Below are positions 8,508 through 17,571 of a stretch of DNA of 64,000 nucleotides, in pieces. The translations under genes and the position numbers were made by a program. Location: positions 62,001 to 126,000 of the forward strand of contig NZ_JAULRT010000035.1 of NCBI RefSeq assembly GCF_030518215.1, given 5' to 3'. Each line of letters starts with the position of its first letter. The first letter of the stretch is position 1. This stretch comes from Gilvimarinus algae (GTDB taxonomy: Bacteria > Pseudomonadota > Gammaproteobacteria > Pseudomonadales > Cellvibrionaceae). The notes under the pieces are model-generated. The model saw nothing but the letters and a program-made list of their open reading frames with translations, did no database searches and was not told the origin of the DNA.

Positions 8508-9575
8508 ATGACCTTGCTATTGATCTACATTGCGCTGGCGCTGGGAGTTTCCTTTTTGTGTTCCGTCGCCGAGGCCGTACTACTCAGTGTTACTTCAGCC
8601 TACTCTTCGCTGCTCGAGCAGGGGGGTAAACGTTCTGGCAAGCTGCTGGGCCAACTGACAAAAGATGTAGAGCGACCACTGGCCGCCATCCTCACCCTGA
8701 ACACCATCGCCCACACCATCGGCGCCGCAGGCGCGGGCGCTCAGGCGACGGTCGTTTTTGGCAGCGCCTATCTCGGCGCTTTCTCCGCAGTGCTCACTTT
8801 GCTGATTTTAGTGCTGTCGGAAATCATTCCGAAAACCCTGGGCGCTTACTACTGGCGAAGCCTGGCACCCATGACCGCCTACGGACTGCATTATCTTATC
8901 AAGCTGCTCTATCCCTTTATTCGCTTGTCGGAAATGCTTACGCGCCTGATCACGCGCGGCGAGCGGACGGGCGCAGGACTCGACCGGCAGGAGCTGGCGA
9001 TAGCGGCGGATATCAGTAGCGCTGAAGGTCATCTGGATGAGAGTGAAAGCCTGGTGGTAAAGAACCTGCTGGCCCTGCGCCACACCATGATTCGCGAAGC
9101 GATGACACCACGCACTGTCCTGTTCAGCGAAAACCAAACGGACACCGTGAGCGATGTGCTGGGCCGCCATAAGACCATCCCCTTTTCGAGGATACCCATT
9201 TACGATCAAAACCCGGATGATATTACCGGCGTGGTGCTGTTAAGCGATTTGCTGCTGGCCCAGGCCCGCGGCGACACCGAGCAACCCGTCAGCGAATTTC
9301 GACGCGAGTTGCCAGCGCTGCTCGGCGCCATGCCTCTTACCCAAGCACTTGAAGAGTTTCTGCGCAAGAAAACCCATATGATTCTGGTCGTAACGGAATT
9401 TGGCGATGTTCAAGGCATTATTACCCTGGAGGATGTACTCGAAACACTGCTGGGGCGAGAGATCGTCGATGAAAACGACAAAACCCGGGACATGCAGGAG
9501 CTGGCCCGCCGGCACTGGCGGCGCCAGGCAAGCCGCAACGGCAGCGAAACGACCTCCGATGCTGATCCCGATTAA
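8508..9575 (+). CDS. CNNM/CorC-family membrane protein (DUF21 plus CBS pair)
   Basis: 355 residues. A DUF21/CNNM transmembrane domain covers about 1-145 (SEIIPKTLGAYYW is the conserved signature), followed by two CBS domains (about 200-325; MIREAMTPRTVLF, GVVLLSDLLL, GIITLEDVLETLLG). The C-terminal CorC/HlyC transporter-associated domain present in longer homologues is absent, so this is the short version. Family members are linked to Mg2+ or Co2+ efflux and to membrane stress. GGAG lies 8 bases before the ATG. A hairpin with T-tract follows the gene. Confidence 0.88.
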   Translation: MTLLLIYIALALGVSFLCSVAEAVLLSVTSAYSSLLEQGGKRSGKLLGQLTKDVERPLAAILTLNTIAHTIGAAGAGAQATVVFGSAYLGAFSAVLTLLILVLSEIIPKTLGAYYWRSLAPMTAYGLHYLIKLLYPFIRLSEMLTRLITRGERTGAGLDRQELAIAADISSAEGHLDESESLVVKNLLALRHTMIREAMTPRTVLFSENQTDTVSDVLGRHKTIPFSRIPIYDQNPDDITGVVLLSDLLLAQARGDTEQPVSEFRRELPALLGAMPLTQALEEFLRKKTHMILVVTEFGDVQGIITLEDVLETLLGREIVDENDKTRDMQELARRHWRRQASRNGSETTSDADPD

Positions 9576-9621
9576 ACCGGCCATCGCTCGACGGCCACCC
9601 CTACAAGAAACCCAGGCATAA

Positions 9622-9648
9622 AAAAGGCAAACCTAAAGTTTGCCTTTT
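9622..9648. terminator. Bidirectional terminator between CNNM gene and csp
   Basis: AAAAGGCAAAC and GTTTGCCTTTT pair perfectly (11 bp) around CTAAA. The A/T ends give a T-run in both directions, which suits the convergent genes on either side. Confidence 0.85.
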
Positions 9649-9670
9649 AGAGCTAAGGGTGCAGCGCCGC

Positions 9671-9880
9671 TTAGATAGCGACAATGTTCTCAGCTTGGGG
9701 GCCTTTTTGGCCTTGAGTCACGGTGAACTCAACACGCTGACCTTCGGCCAGAGTTTTGAATCCCGAACTGGCAATGGCGCTGAAGTGAGCGAACACGTCA
9801 GGACCTGACTGCTGCTCGATAAAGCCGAAACCTTTTGCTTCGTTGAACCACTTAACGGTTCCCTGGGTAGTTTTAGACAT
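9671..9880 (-). CDS. Cold-shock domain protein (Csp)
   Basis: 69 residues from the ATG at 9880, preceded by AGGA at suitable spacing; the in-frame extension to 9916 is not conserved. The single OB-fold cold-shock domain has [14 protein letters not shown] (RNP1) and VFAHF (RNP2), which bind single-stranded RNA and DNA. The ~250-bp region upstream, to the next gene, is long enough for the structured leader typical of csp mRNAs, but I could not assign a cold box. Confidence 0.93.
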   Translation of the reverse strand: MSKTTQGTVKWFNEAKGFGFIEQQSGPDVFAHFSAIASSGFKTLAEGQRVEFTVTQGQKGPQAENIVAI

Positions 9881-10129
9881 AACAATATCCTGAAAATTAA
9901 CAATAAACGCCTTCATTAAGGCTTGATAGCAAAAAAATGAGACGAATTTGCAAAACTGCAGGACGAGGTGTTACGAATAAACGTCGAAATGTAGGATGTA
10001 AATGAGTGGTCAATTTCTAGCTAGGCCTCACTATATAGAGTTTCTGAAGGCTTGTCTATCACTATTTTTCCGCATAGCGCAGAACCCGCCTCCGCCCAGT
10101 TTTGCAGTAAAAGCTGCCAGGACGGCACT

Positions 10130-10969
10130 TCAGGGTAAATTAGCGCTCCGACGGCACAAAGCCAATAATAACGCCAGCGCCAGTAGCGTCATCAAAGATA
10201 CCGAGCCGCCACCGCCGTGGCCTTTGCGATAAGATACCTCAACACTCTTATCTTGCTTAATACGCTCTTCAAACGCCTGCAGTTCCTGGGTAAGGTTTTG
10301 GCTCATATCCACCATGGCCATCTCAAACCCCTCTTCTTTGATTTCGCGACTGACCTTATCCAACTCAACCAAGGTCGAGTTTTTGGCCAGCTCACTTACG
10401 CCAGGCGCACGCAACAACAGCTTACGAGTTTTCATATCGATTACGGCCGTATCTACAAAGGTGTTGACGCTATTTTGACTGCCCTTAACCACATACGAAC
10501 CGACGATAGTCCAATACAACAGTGCGCTTTTGCGCCCCGATGAAATCGCTACCTGATCAAAAGACACCAGCGCAATGACATCTAAGCTGTAAAGACGGGA
10601 TAATTGCTCCAGCCCATCAAACCCTTTACGTGAGCGCATGTAAGCTTCGGGGATAACGGTAATCTCATTCACGTAGGGTAAATGTGAGAACTCCGACTTC
10701 ACCTGCTCAAGCAATTGTGTTTTCTTATTTTCAGGCAGGGTATCTCGATTCGAATACTTAGCAGGAACAAACGCTAACCCCACCCGTAAGGGCAGCTTTA
10801 GGTGTGGCGTTTGATCCTGCTCAATAGTCGGCACCTCATTACCCGGGTACAAAAAATCCACCAAGCTACTGGAGGTGCCGGAGCGATATTCATTTTTAAC
10901 AAAACCACTGCAAGCGGTAACGAGAGCGGTAAATGTAAGGACTAAAAAAGACAGCGTTGCTTTTGACAT
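10130..10969 (-). CDS. Rhombotarget-type lipoprotein with GlyGly-CTERM sorting tail
   Basis: 279 residues from the ATG at 10969, chosen for AGGG six bases upstream. A lipobox VTAC (Cys20 of this version) marks an outer- or inner-membrane lipoprotein. The C-terminus reads HGGGGSV, then a hydrophobic helix LMTLLALALLLALC, then RRSANLP: the Gly-rich / transmembrane / Arg tripartite tail of GlyGly-CTERM proteins, which are cleaved by the intramembrane protease rhombosortase. A lipoprotein with this tail matches the family named rhombotarget lipoprotein. Such genes often sit next to rhombosortase, but none is seen here. The role of the soluble domain is unknown. Confidence 0.78.
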   Translation of the reverse strand: MSKATLSFLVLTFTALVTACSGFVKNEYRSGTSSSLVDFLYPGNEVPTIEQDQTPHLKLPLRVGLAFVPAKYSNRDTLPENKKTQLLEQVKSEFSHLPYVNEITVIPEAYMRSRKGFDGLEQLSRLYSLDVIALVSFDQVAISSGRKSALLYWTIVGSYVVKGSQNSVNTFVDTAVIDMKTRKLLLRAPGVSELAKNSTLVELDKVSREIKEEGFEMAMVDMSQNLTQELQAFEERIKQDKSVEVSYRKGHGGGGSVSLMTLLALALLLALCRRSANLP

Positions 10970-11314
10970 GCTCATCCCTGATTGGTGTTTTTAATTAGTT
11001 TAGGTTTCAGAATCCTAATAAAATTGTAGTGTAGTGGTCAACCAACTCCGGACAACTTTTAGGTTCTTTATCCTTCGCTACCGGTGATAATCCACCACCG
11101 CCGAGGCAATCCCGTCCACCAGGTAAAACCCGGAAAACCAGTTTAAGTTCGCATCTTTCGAAGGGTTTTTGCCTTGCCCGGTAAGACTTGAGGGCCATGC
11201 GCGAAATTAAGTAATAGTTCGCTGCGCATCTAGAAATAGAACAAGCGACGCGTGTTATTGGTTCGATTTTATGTGGCGACAAGTCACACTTTCCAGCTGG
11301 ATTCAGTGTCACAG

Positions 11315-11640
11315 CACGGAATGAGGAAATTCAAAAAAAACACCTAACCGGCAGACTGGCACACCTGAGCCCCCTGCGAATAAGCCGAACGGAGGTCGCT
11401 TTTTTGTGGGTAAACACGCATGGATGCTTGCGCAAGTATCGCCGCTCCAGGGAGGGTGCGTCGATACGGCCCTCAAAATCGACCGTAGGGAGGGAACCCC
11501 AAGGGCCATTCGCCGGGGTGGGCTGTTGATGTGAAGGGGTTCACGAATGCAGCGGGTGCAGGGATGCGCAGGAGCTGCCTTTTCGTTAGGTTTCTGTCTC
11601 CCAAACAAGAGAAAAGTAACTCGTCCGCGCGGCGAAACGC
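11315..11640. repeat. Probable dispersed intergenic repeat element
   Basis: The minus-strand translation contains HPGEWPLGFPPYGRF and LRAVSTHPPW phrases, and the DNA contains AGAGAAAAGTAACTCG followed by a GC-rich arm. These recall a family of intergenic elements repeatedly miscalled as small hypothetical proteins in gammaproteobacterial genomes. This is recognition from memory. No coding signal or second copy is present in the window. Confidence 0.35.
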
Positions 11641-11651
11641 GCCTATAAAAA

Positions 11652-11669
11652 GTGAAATAACCATTTCAC
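11652..11669 (-). repeat. Hairpin downstream of the pgk terminator
   Basis: GTGAAAT and ATTTCAC pair perfectly around AACC. Read on the minus strand it follows the main pgk terminator and could be a second, weaker 3' structure. Confidence 0.4.
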
Positions 11670-11683
11670 CTTAACCCAAAAGC

Positions 11684-11705
11684 AAAAAAGCGAGCCAAAG
11701 CTCGC
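11684..11705 (-). terminator. pgk terminator
   Basis: On the minus strand GCGAGC-TTTG-GCTCGC is followed by TTTTTT, 28 bases after the pgk stop codon: a canonical intrinsic terminator. Confidence 0.88.
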
Positions 11706-11733
11706 CTTTTCAAACCGCGCAAAATAACAACAA

Positions 11734-12909
11734 TTAGTCTTTCGCGCGCTCTTCCAAAATGGCAACCGCCGGAAGTTTTTTGCCTTCCACAAACTCGAGG
11801 AATGCACCGCCACCGGTGGACACGTAGCTGATTTTGTCGGCCAGGTTCCACTTGTCGATCGCGGCCAGAGTATCACCACCGCCCGCAACGGAGAATGCAT
11901 CGCTCTCGGCGATGGCCCGCGAGATCACTTCAGTGCCTTTGGCAAAGGCGTCGAACTCAAACACACCGCAGGGACCATTCCAGAGAACTGTTTTGGCGTT
12001 TTTGATAATCTCGGCAACGCGTGCGGCCGTCTCCGGGCCGTAATCGATGATTTCTTCATCGGCCTGAATTTCACTCGCCGCTTTGACTTCGGTTTTACTG
12101 TCGTGGCTCCAGTCGCTAAAGCCGTCTTTGGTGGTGCGCACATCGGTGGCGAATACCACTTCGGTGGCCTCACGCAGGCGTTTGGCTTCGGGAATCAGGT
12201 CTTTTTCATAGAGCGAGTTGCCCACTTCATTGCCCGCCGAGGCAACAAAGGTGTTCGAGATGCCGCCGCCGACCACCAGCGTGTCGGCAATTTTCGACAG
12301 GGCATCGAGCACGCTCAGCTTGGACGATACTTTCGAGCCGCCCACAATCGCCACCAGTGGGCGAGCGGGGTTGTCCAGCGCTTTGCCCAGAGCGTCCAGC
12401 TCGCTGGCGAGCAGGGGTCCGGCGCAGGCTATGGGCGCGTACTTGGCGACTCCGTGCGTGGAGGCCTGTGCGCGGTGGGCCGTACCAAAGGCGTCCATGA
12501 CAAACACATCGCACAGGGCGGCCATTTTTTTCGCGAGCGCGTCATCATCGGCTTTTTCACCCTGGTTAAAGCGCACGTTTTCCAATAACACGACATCGGC
12601 ATCGCCCATGTCCACGCCGTCGACCCAGTCTTTAATCAGCGGTACATCGCGCCCGAGCTGCTTGCTTAGCTCAGCCGCGACGGGAGCGAGGGAGGCGGAC
12701 TCATCGTAAGTGCCTTCTTCCGGGCGACCCAGATGTGACATGAGCATAACTTTCGCGCCTGCGTCCAGCGCCTGCTTGATGGTGGGCAAAGAGGCGTTAA
12801 TACGCACTGTGCTGGTGATTCTGCCGTCTTCCAAAGGTACGTTAAGGTCCTGACGAATCAATACGCGTTTGCCCGAGAGGTCCTGATCACTCATCAGTTT
12901 TACGTTCAT
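11734..12909 (-). CDS. pgk: Phosphoglycerate kinase
   Basis: 391 residues, usual length for bacterial Pgk. It transfers phosphate between 1,3-bisphosphoglycerate and ADP in glycolysis/gluconeogenesis. Visible are the substrate-binding [13 protein letters not shown] near the N-terminus, [24 protein letters not shown] and the C-terminal [13 protein letters not shown] with FVSTGG-like [12 protein letters not shown] nucleotide-site segments. GGAG lies 8 bases before the ATG. It is downstream of tkt on the same strand, but a strong hairpin separates them, so it can be transcribed alone. Confidence 0.96.
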   Translation of the reverse strand: MNVKLMSDQDLSGKRVLIRQDLNVPLEDGRITSTVRINASLPTIKQALDAGAKVMLMSHLGRPEEGTYDESASLAPVAAELSKQLGRDVPLIKDWVDGVDMGDADVVLLENVRFNQGEKADDDALAKKMAALCDVFVMDAFGTAHRAQASTHGVAKYAPIACAGPLLASELDALGKALDNPARPLVAIVGGSKVSSKLSVLDALSKIADTLVVGGGISNTFVASAGNEVGNSLYEKDLIPEAKRLREATEVVFATDVRTTKDGFSDWSHDSKTEVKAASEIQADEEIIDYGPETAARVAEIIKNAKTVLWNGPCGVFEFDAFAKGTEVISRAIAESDAFSVAGGGDTLAAIDKWNLADKISYVSTGGGAFLEFVEGKKLPAVAILEERAKD

Positions 12910-12968
12910 GTGTCGCTCCGTTGTATGCGCGATGCGCGGCTGTTCAGAAAATAGGGGTAGGAAGAAGA

Positions 12969-12992
12969 AAGCGCCGCCGGATGGCGGCGCTT
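12969..12992 (-). terminator. tkt terminator
   Basis: Minus strand: AAGCGCCGCC-ATCC-GGCGGCGCTT, a 10-bp GC-rich stem followed by TCTTCTTCC. The T-tract is interrupted, so some read-through into pgk is likely. Confidence 0.75.
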
Positions 12993-13002
12993 GGTCGAGC
13001 GC

Positions 13003-15003
13003 TTAGTCCAGCAGCTCTTGGGCTGTGGCGACGATATTGTCTGCCGTAAAGCCAAAGTAGTTCATCAGGTCCGGGCCTTTGGCGGACTCGCCGAAGCTGT
13101 TCATACCGACGATACGGCCATCGATACCCACATACTTGTACCAGAAGTCCACGTGTGCCGCCTCTACCGCCACGCGGTTGGTGACATTCAGTGGCAAGAC
13201 AGACTCGCGATAGGCCGCATCCTGCTGGTCGAAGACGCTGGTGCTCGGCATGGAAACCACACGCACTTTTTTCCCGGCAGCGCTGAGCTTTTCGCCGGCC
13301 TCGACGGTGACAGGCACTTCTGACCCAGTGGCAATCAAGATCAACTCGGGCTCACCGTCGCAGTCTTTGAGCACGTAACCACCCTTGGCGATATTAGCCA
13401 CCTGCTCATCGGGGCGCTCTACCGGGTCGATACCCTGACGGCTGAACACCAGAGCGGCCGGGCCGTCTTTGCGCTCAATCGCCGCTTTCCAAGCCACGGC
13501 GGTTTCCGCCGCATCGCAGGGGCGCCATGTGTCCAGATTCGGTGTCAGGCGCAATGTGCCCAGCACCTCAATCGGCTGATGCGTAGGGCCGTCTTCACCC
13601 TGACCAATCGAGTCGTGGGTATAAACGAAAACGTTGCGCAGCTTCATCAGCGCCGACATGCGCACGGCATTGGCCGCGTACTGTTGGAACATCAGGAAGG
13701 TGCCGCCGTAGTTGATAAAGCCGCCGTGGGCGCTCAAGCCATTCATGATGGCGCTCATACCAAACTCGCGTACACCGTAGTAGATGTAGTTGCCGTCGGC
13801 GTTTTGCGCGGTAACAGGCTTGGAGCCCTGCCACATGGTCAGGTTGGAACCGGCCAAGTCGGCAGAACCACCCACCATTTCCGGCAGCAGCTTATTGTAG
13901 GCTGCGATGGTGCTTTGCGAGGCTTTGCGCGAGGCGACTTTCTCGGGGTTTTTGTGGCACTGCAGAATAAACTCTTCGGCCTTGGCGGCAAACTCAGCCG
14001 GCAAGTCGCCCTTGATCACACGGCGCTCGTACTCGGCCGCTTCTTGTGGGTAGGCGGCCTTGTAGGCTGCAAACTTGTCGTTCCAGCTTTTCTCGTTGGC
14101 GGCGCCTTGCTCTTTGGCATCCCAGCCCGCGTAGACGTCGGCGGGGATTTCGAAGGGTGCATGCTCCCACTTGAGAAACTCACGGGTGGCCGCCACTTCG
14201 TCATCACCCAGAGGGGCGCCGTGACAATCGTGGGTGCCCGACTTATTGGGCGAGCCAAAACCGATGGTGGTTTTGCAGCAAATCAGTGTCGGCTTTTGAT
14301 CTTCGCCCTTGGCCGCTTCAATGGCCAGTTTGATGGCCTCAGGGTCGTGACCGTCCACATGGGGAATGACATGCCAGCCGTAGGCTTCAAAGCGCTTGGC
14401 GGTATCGTCGGTGAACCAGCCCTCAACATGACCGTCGATGGAAATGCCGTTGTCGTCCCAGAAGGCGACCAGCTTGCCCAGCCCCAGGGTGCCAGCGAGT
14501 GAGCAGCTCTCGTGTGAGATACCTTCCATCAGGCAGCCATCGCCCAAAAAGCAGTAGGTATAGTGGTCCACGATCTCATGGCCATCGCGGTTAAACTGGG
14601 CGGCCAGCATTTTCTCGCCCAGAGCCATACCCACGGCGGTGCTGATGCCCTGACCCAGTGGGCCGGTGGTAATTTCTACACCCGGCGTGTAGCCCAGCTC
14701 TGGGTGGCCCGGTGTTTTGGAGTGCAACTGACGGAAGTTTTTCAGCTCTTCCATGGGCAGATCGTAGCCACTCAGATGCAACAGGGAGTAAACCAACATG
14801 GAGCCGTGGCCATTGGACAGAACAAAGCGGTCGCGGTCACTCCAGTGAGGGTTCTGCGGGTTGTGCTTTAAAAAGTCATTCCACAGGACTTCGGCGATGT
14901 CCGCCATGCCCATAGGCGCACCTGGGTGGCCACTTTGGGCCTTCTGAACGGCATCCATGGCAAGTACACGGATGGCATTGGCAAGTTCTAAACGAGACGG
15001 CAT
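13003..15003 (-). CDS. tkt: Transketolase
   Basis: 666 residues from the ATG at 15003, preceded by AAGGAG 11 bases upstream; a TTG three codons earlier is too close to that site. The N-terminus [19 protein letters not shown] and [15 protein letters not shown] match transketolase; the thiamine-diphosphate motif [12 protein letters not shown] and Mg-binding residues follow, then the pyrimidine-binding domain ([18 protein letters not shown]) and C-terminal domain. It moves two-carbon ketol units in the pentose phosphate pathway and so links to rpiA elsewhere in the window. It is divergent from sahR. Confidence 0.96.
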   Translation of the reverse strand: MPSRLELANAIRVLAMDAVQKAQSGHPGAPMGMADIAEVLWNDFLKHNPQNPHWSDRDRFVLSNGHGSMLVYSLLHLSGYDLPMEELKNFRQLHSKTPGHPELGYTPGVEITTGPLGQGISTAVGMALGEKMLAAQFNRDGHEIVDHYTYCFLGDGCLMEGISHESCSLAGTLGLGKLVAFWDDNGISIDGHVEGWFTDDTAKRFEAYGWHVIPHVDGHDPEAIKLAIEAAKGEDQKPTLICCKTTIGFGSPNKSGTHDCHGAPLGDDEVAATREFLKWEHAPFEIPADVYAGWDAKEQGAANEKSWNDKFAAYKAAYPQEAAEYERRVIKGDLPAEFAAKAEEFILQCHKNPEKVASRKASQSTIAAYNKLLPEMVGGSADLAGSNLTMWQGSKPVTAQNADGNYIYYGVREFGMSAIMNGLSAHGGFINYGGTFLMFQQYAANAVRMSALMKLRNVFVYTHDSIGQGEDGPTHQPIEVLGTLRLTPNLDTWRPCDAAETAVAWKAAIERKDGPAALVFSRQGIDPVERPDEQVANIAKGGYVLKDCDGEPELILIATGSEVPVTVEAGEKLSAAGKKVRVVSMPSTSVFDQQDAAYRESVLPLNVTNRVAVEAAHVDFWYKYVGIDGRIVGMNSFGESAKGPDLMNYFGFTADNIVATAQELLD

Positions 15004-15186
15004 AGGGGTCAAGGCTCCTTAAATAGTAGCTGTGATTAGGTTCAAAATGACCTCTAGCGGGCCTAAATCAATGGTTACGCAACCTTGTCTTGTGCGCGAT
15101 ACCGGGCTCTCTCCCCCCGAAGTACCGCAAAATTGGGGGCGCTATTGTCCCGCACCTCGCCCTTTCAGTAAAGGTACCCGGAGCAG

Positions 15187-15228
15187 AGCCGCGACCTATA
15201 TCAAAATATTTTGATATAGGTCGCGGCT
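15187..15228. promoter_or_regulatory. Perfect 42-bp palindrome, probable SahR operator
   Basis: Two 21-base arms with no spacer are exact reverse complements. The AT-rich core ATATCAAAATATTTTGATAT has the form expected for ArsR-type SahR sites, flanked by GC-rich arms (GCCGCGACC / GGTCGCGGC). It lies between tkt and sahR and covers the -35 box of the sahR promoter, so bound regulator would block transcription of sahR-metK-ahcY-metF. Confidence 0.8.
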
Positions 15229-15239
15229 TGCGCTACTAT
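15211..15239 (+). promoter_or_regulatory. Predicted sahR promoter
   Basis: TTGATA (15211-15216) and TACTAT (15234-15239) are separated by 17 bases. A start about 7 bases after the -10 box falls at or next to the sahR ATG at 15247, so the transcript may be leaderless. The -35 box lies inside the palindrome. Confidence 0.6.
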
Positions 15240-15246
15240 AGCCTCC

Positions 15247-16251
15247 ATGAATCAGCAGGTCACCACACTTTCTCAAAGCCCCCCCGAGCCGGGGCAAGCC
15301 GGCGAGCAGCTCGCCGGCTTGCTCAAAGCGGCCGCGGACCCCTTGCGCCTGCAAGTGCTCAAAGTTCTCGCCCAAAACTCCTACGGCGTTTCCGAGTTGG
15401 TGAGAATCTTTGACGTGCGCCAATCGGGCATGAGTCACCACTTGAAGTTGTTGACCAATGCCGGACTCACCACCACCCGGCGCGAGGGCAACTCCATCTT
15501 TTATCGCCGGGCGATTGTGGTGCCCGACGAGCCCTTGGCAGAGCTGCAGCGCGCGCTCTTTGCCAGTGTTGACCAGCTGGCGGCGGATACCGCTGTGAGC
15601 GCTCAGTGCGAGGCCATCACCCGCGAGCGAACGGAAACCTCCCAGCAGTTTTTCGCCGAGAACGCGCACAAGTTTCGCGCCCAGCAAGACTTGATTGCCA
15701 GCTACCCGGTGTACGGCGAGCAGGTCTCTCAGCTGCTGAACAATACTCCGCTCAAAAGCACCCACTTGGCCCTTGAGATCGGGCCGGGGCAAGGGGAGTT
15801 TCTACCCGTTATGGCCCGGCGCTTTGCCCATGTGGTAGCGCTCGACAGCGCCGCGCAGATGCTCGCCCACTCGCGCGCCGCGGCGGAAAAAGCCGGCCTG
15901 ACGAACATTGAGTTTATCCACGGCGACACCTCCATTCTGAGCGAGCACAATGTGCTGGCCGACTGCGCCGTAATGAACATGGTGCTACACCATACGCCCT
16001 CGCCGGCGGATATCTTTAAAGACCTGAGCGCCGCACTCACTCCCGGTGGCGCCCTGGTGGTGACCGAGTTGTGCCGCCACGAACAGGACTGGGCACGGGA
16101 CAACTGTGGCGATCTCTGGCAGGGCTTTGAGCCTTCCGATTTAACCCAGTGGGCGGCGGCGGCCGGCCTGGAAGACGGCCAGAGTATCTACATGGCGCTG
16201 CGCAACGGTTTCCAGATACAGCTACGACAATTTTTTAAACCTTCATACTGA
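15247..16251 (+). CDS. sahR: ArsR-family regulator fused to a SAM-type methyltransferase domain (SahR-like)
   Basis: 334 residues. Residues ~20-90 form a winged-helix ArsR domain (AAADPLRLQVLKVLA, RQSGMSHHLKLLTNAGL). Residues ~140-330 form a class I methyltransferase fold with motif I EIGPGQGEF at 177-185, probably a sensor for S-adenosylhomocysteine. SahR is an established regulator of the methionine/SAM recycling genes in Proteobacteria, and this gene is followed directly (26 bases) by metK, ahcY and metF. The spacing to the predicted promoter leaves no room for a ribosome-binding site (only GCCTCC precedes the ATG). The symbol is assigned from domain architecture plus context. Confidence 0.82.
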   Translation: MNQQVTTLSQSPPEPGQAGEQLAGLLKAAADPLRLQVLKVLAQNSYGVSELVRIFDVRQSGMSHHLKLLTNAGLTTTRREGNSIFYRRAIVVPDEPLAELQRALFASVDQLAADTAVSAQCEAITRERTETSQQFFAENAHKFRAQQDLIASYPVYGEQVSQLLNNTPLKSTHLALEIGPGQGEFLPVMARRFAHVVALDSAAQMLAHSRAAAEKAGLTNIEFIHGDTSILSEHNVLADCAVMNMVLHHTPSPADIFKDLSAALTPGGALVVTELCRHEQDWARDNCGDLWQGFEPSDLTQWAAAAGLEDGQSIYMALRNGFQIQLRQFFKPSY

Positions 16252-16277
16252 TTTCTTAACAGCAGGAGCCACTCTCT

Positions 16278-17432
16278 ATGGCGGAATACGGACTCTTTAC
16301 TTCCGAGTCGGTCTCGGAAGGCCACCCGGACAAACTCGCCGATCAAATCTCTGATGCGGTGCTCGATGCCATTCTGACCGACGATGCTGACGCCCGGGTC
16401 GCGGTGGAAACACTGGTGAAGACCGGCATGGCCGTCGTCGCCGGCGAGGTACGCACGTCCACCTATGTGGACCTGGAAGATCTGATTCGCCAAGTCATTC
16501 TGGACATCGGCTACAACAGCTCCGATGTAGGCTTCGACGGCGCCTCCTGCGCCGTACTCAACGCCATTGGCAAACAGTCCGCCGATATTGCGGTTGGCGT
16601 GGACGAAGCCGAAGACAAAGACCAGGGCGCCGGCGACCAGGGGCTGATGTTTGGCTACGCCTCCAATGAAACCGACGTGCTTATGCCCGCGCCCATTTAC
16701 TTTTCTCATCGCTTGGTGGAAAAGCAGGCCGAGCTGCGCAAAAGCGGCAAGCTCGACTGGCTGCGCCCGGATGCCAAAAGCCAGGTGACCCTGCGTTACG
16801 AAAACGGCAAGCCGGTGGCCGTCGATGCGGTTGTACTGTCCACTCAGCACAACCCCGGAATCGCCCTTGCAGAGCTGCAAGAGGCCGTGCGCGAAGAAAT
16901 TATCAAGCCGGTGCTGCCTGCCGAGTGGCTGCACGACAAAACGCTCTACCACATTAACCCGACAGGCCAGTTTATTATCGGCGGCCCGGTGGGCGACTGC
17001 GGCCTGACCGGCCGTAAAATCATCGTCGACACCTACGGCGGCATGGCTCGCCACGGCGGCGGCGCCTTCTCGGGCAAAGACCCGTCAAAAGTCGACCGCT
17101 CGGCGGCCTACGCTGGCCGCTATGTGGCGAAAAACATCGTCGCTGCCGGCCTGGCTGAGCGCTGCGAAATCCAGGTCTCCTACGCCATTGGTGTGGCCGA
17201 ACCCACTTCGATTTCCGTCAACACCTTCGGCACTGGCAAGCTACCCGACACAGAAATTGTCAAACTGGTGCGCGAGCATTTTGACCTGCGCCCCAAAGGC
17301 CTGATTGCCATGCTCGACCTAAAACGCCCCATTTACCGAGCCACCGCTGCCTACGGTCACTTTGGCCGCGAGCTGCCAGAGTTCACCTGGGAAAAAACCG
17401 ATAAAGCAGAATTGTTAAAAAAGTATTTGTGA
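16278..17432 (+). CDS. metK: S-adenosylmethionine synthetase
   Basis: 384 residues, standard length. It makes S-adenosylmethionine from methionine and ATP. Conserved segments seen: [20 protein letters not shown] at the N-terminus, the [12 protein letters not shown] loop, and [20 protein letters not shown] (ATP/phosphate binding). AGGAG lies 10 bases before the ATG. It is the second gene of the sahR operon; 139 bases follow before ahcY, with a possible structured RNA there. Confidence 0.97.
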   Translation: MAEYGLFTSESVSEGHPDKLADQISDAVLDAILTDDADARVAVETLVKTGMAVVAGEVRTSTYVDLEDLIRQVILDIGYNSSDVGFDGASCAVLNAIGKQSADIAVGVDEAEDKDQGAGDQGLMFGYASNETDVLMPAPIYFSHRLVEKQAELRKSGKLDWLRPDAKSQVTLRYENGKPVAVDAVVLSTQHNPGIALAELQEAVREEIIKPVLPAEWLHDKTLYHINPTGQFIIGGPVGDCGLTGRKIIVDTYGGMARHGGGAFSGKDPSKVDRSAAYAGRYVAKNIVAAGLAERCEIQVSYAIGVAEPTSISVNTFGTGKLPDTEIVKLVREHFDLRPKGLIAMLDLKRPIYRATAAYGHFGRELPEFTWEKTDKAELLKKYL

Positions 17433-17443
17433 GAAAACCAACG

Positions 17444-17486
17444 GCTGAGCACAGAAGGCAAGGACGCTAAACGCTCAGCAGTTGCC
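17444..17486 (+). ncRNA. Candidate pseudoknot RNA between metK and ahcY
   Basis: GCTGAGC (17444-17450) pairs with GCTCAGC (17473-17479), and GGCAA (17457-17461), inside that loop, pairs with TTGCC (17482-17486), giving an H-type pseudoknot with 7- and 5-bp stems. It sits in the ahcY leader, 85 bases before the ATG. H-type pseudoknots are used by several SAM or SAH riboswitches, but the sequence does not match the consensus of any class I can recall. Chance pairing is possible. Confidence 0.3.
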
Positions 17487-17571
17487 CACACCCATAAGAC
17501 CAGAATGCCAAACATGCACGGGAGAACGATTGCGCTATCTGTTCCCCATAGACCGCCAACCGGAGAATGCA

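Larger units (their letters stand above)
10976..11733. other. Gene-free stretch of about 760 bp
   Basis: No convincing gene. Short minus-strand open frames at 11007-11312 and 11309-11608 lack ribosome-binding sites and have atypical composition (Arg, Pro, Cys-rich). Positions ~11020-11060 (TGTAGTGGTCAACCAACTCC and onward) vaguely recall the end of a transposable element, but no partner inverted repeat was found. Positions ~11315-11640 look like a dispersed intergenic repeat (listed separately). The right end holds two hairpins belonging to pgk. Confidence 0.5.

Noticed and set aside
11020-11060. Insertion-sequence end in the lipoprotein-pgk gap
   Set aside because: Only one possible end was seen; no matching inverted repeat, transposase remnant or target duplication.
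11007-11608. Two minus-strand open frames of about 100 residues in the lipoprotein-pgk gap
   Set aside because: No ribosome-binding sites, Arg/Pro/Cys-rich products without domain features, overlapping a probable repeat element.
13579-14502. 307-residue plus-strand open frame
   Set aside because: Antisense to transketolase.
17433-17571. Known SAH riboswitch upstream of ahcY
   Set aside because: The conserved SAH riboswitch core (GAGGAGCGCUGC and the later GCGCUC strand in the right order) is not present; only an unassigned pseudoknot is retained as a candidate.
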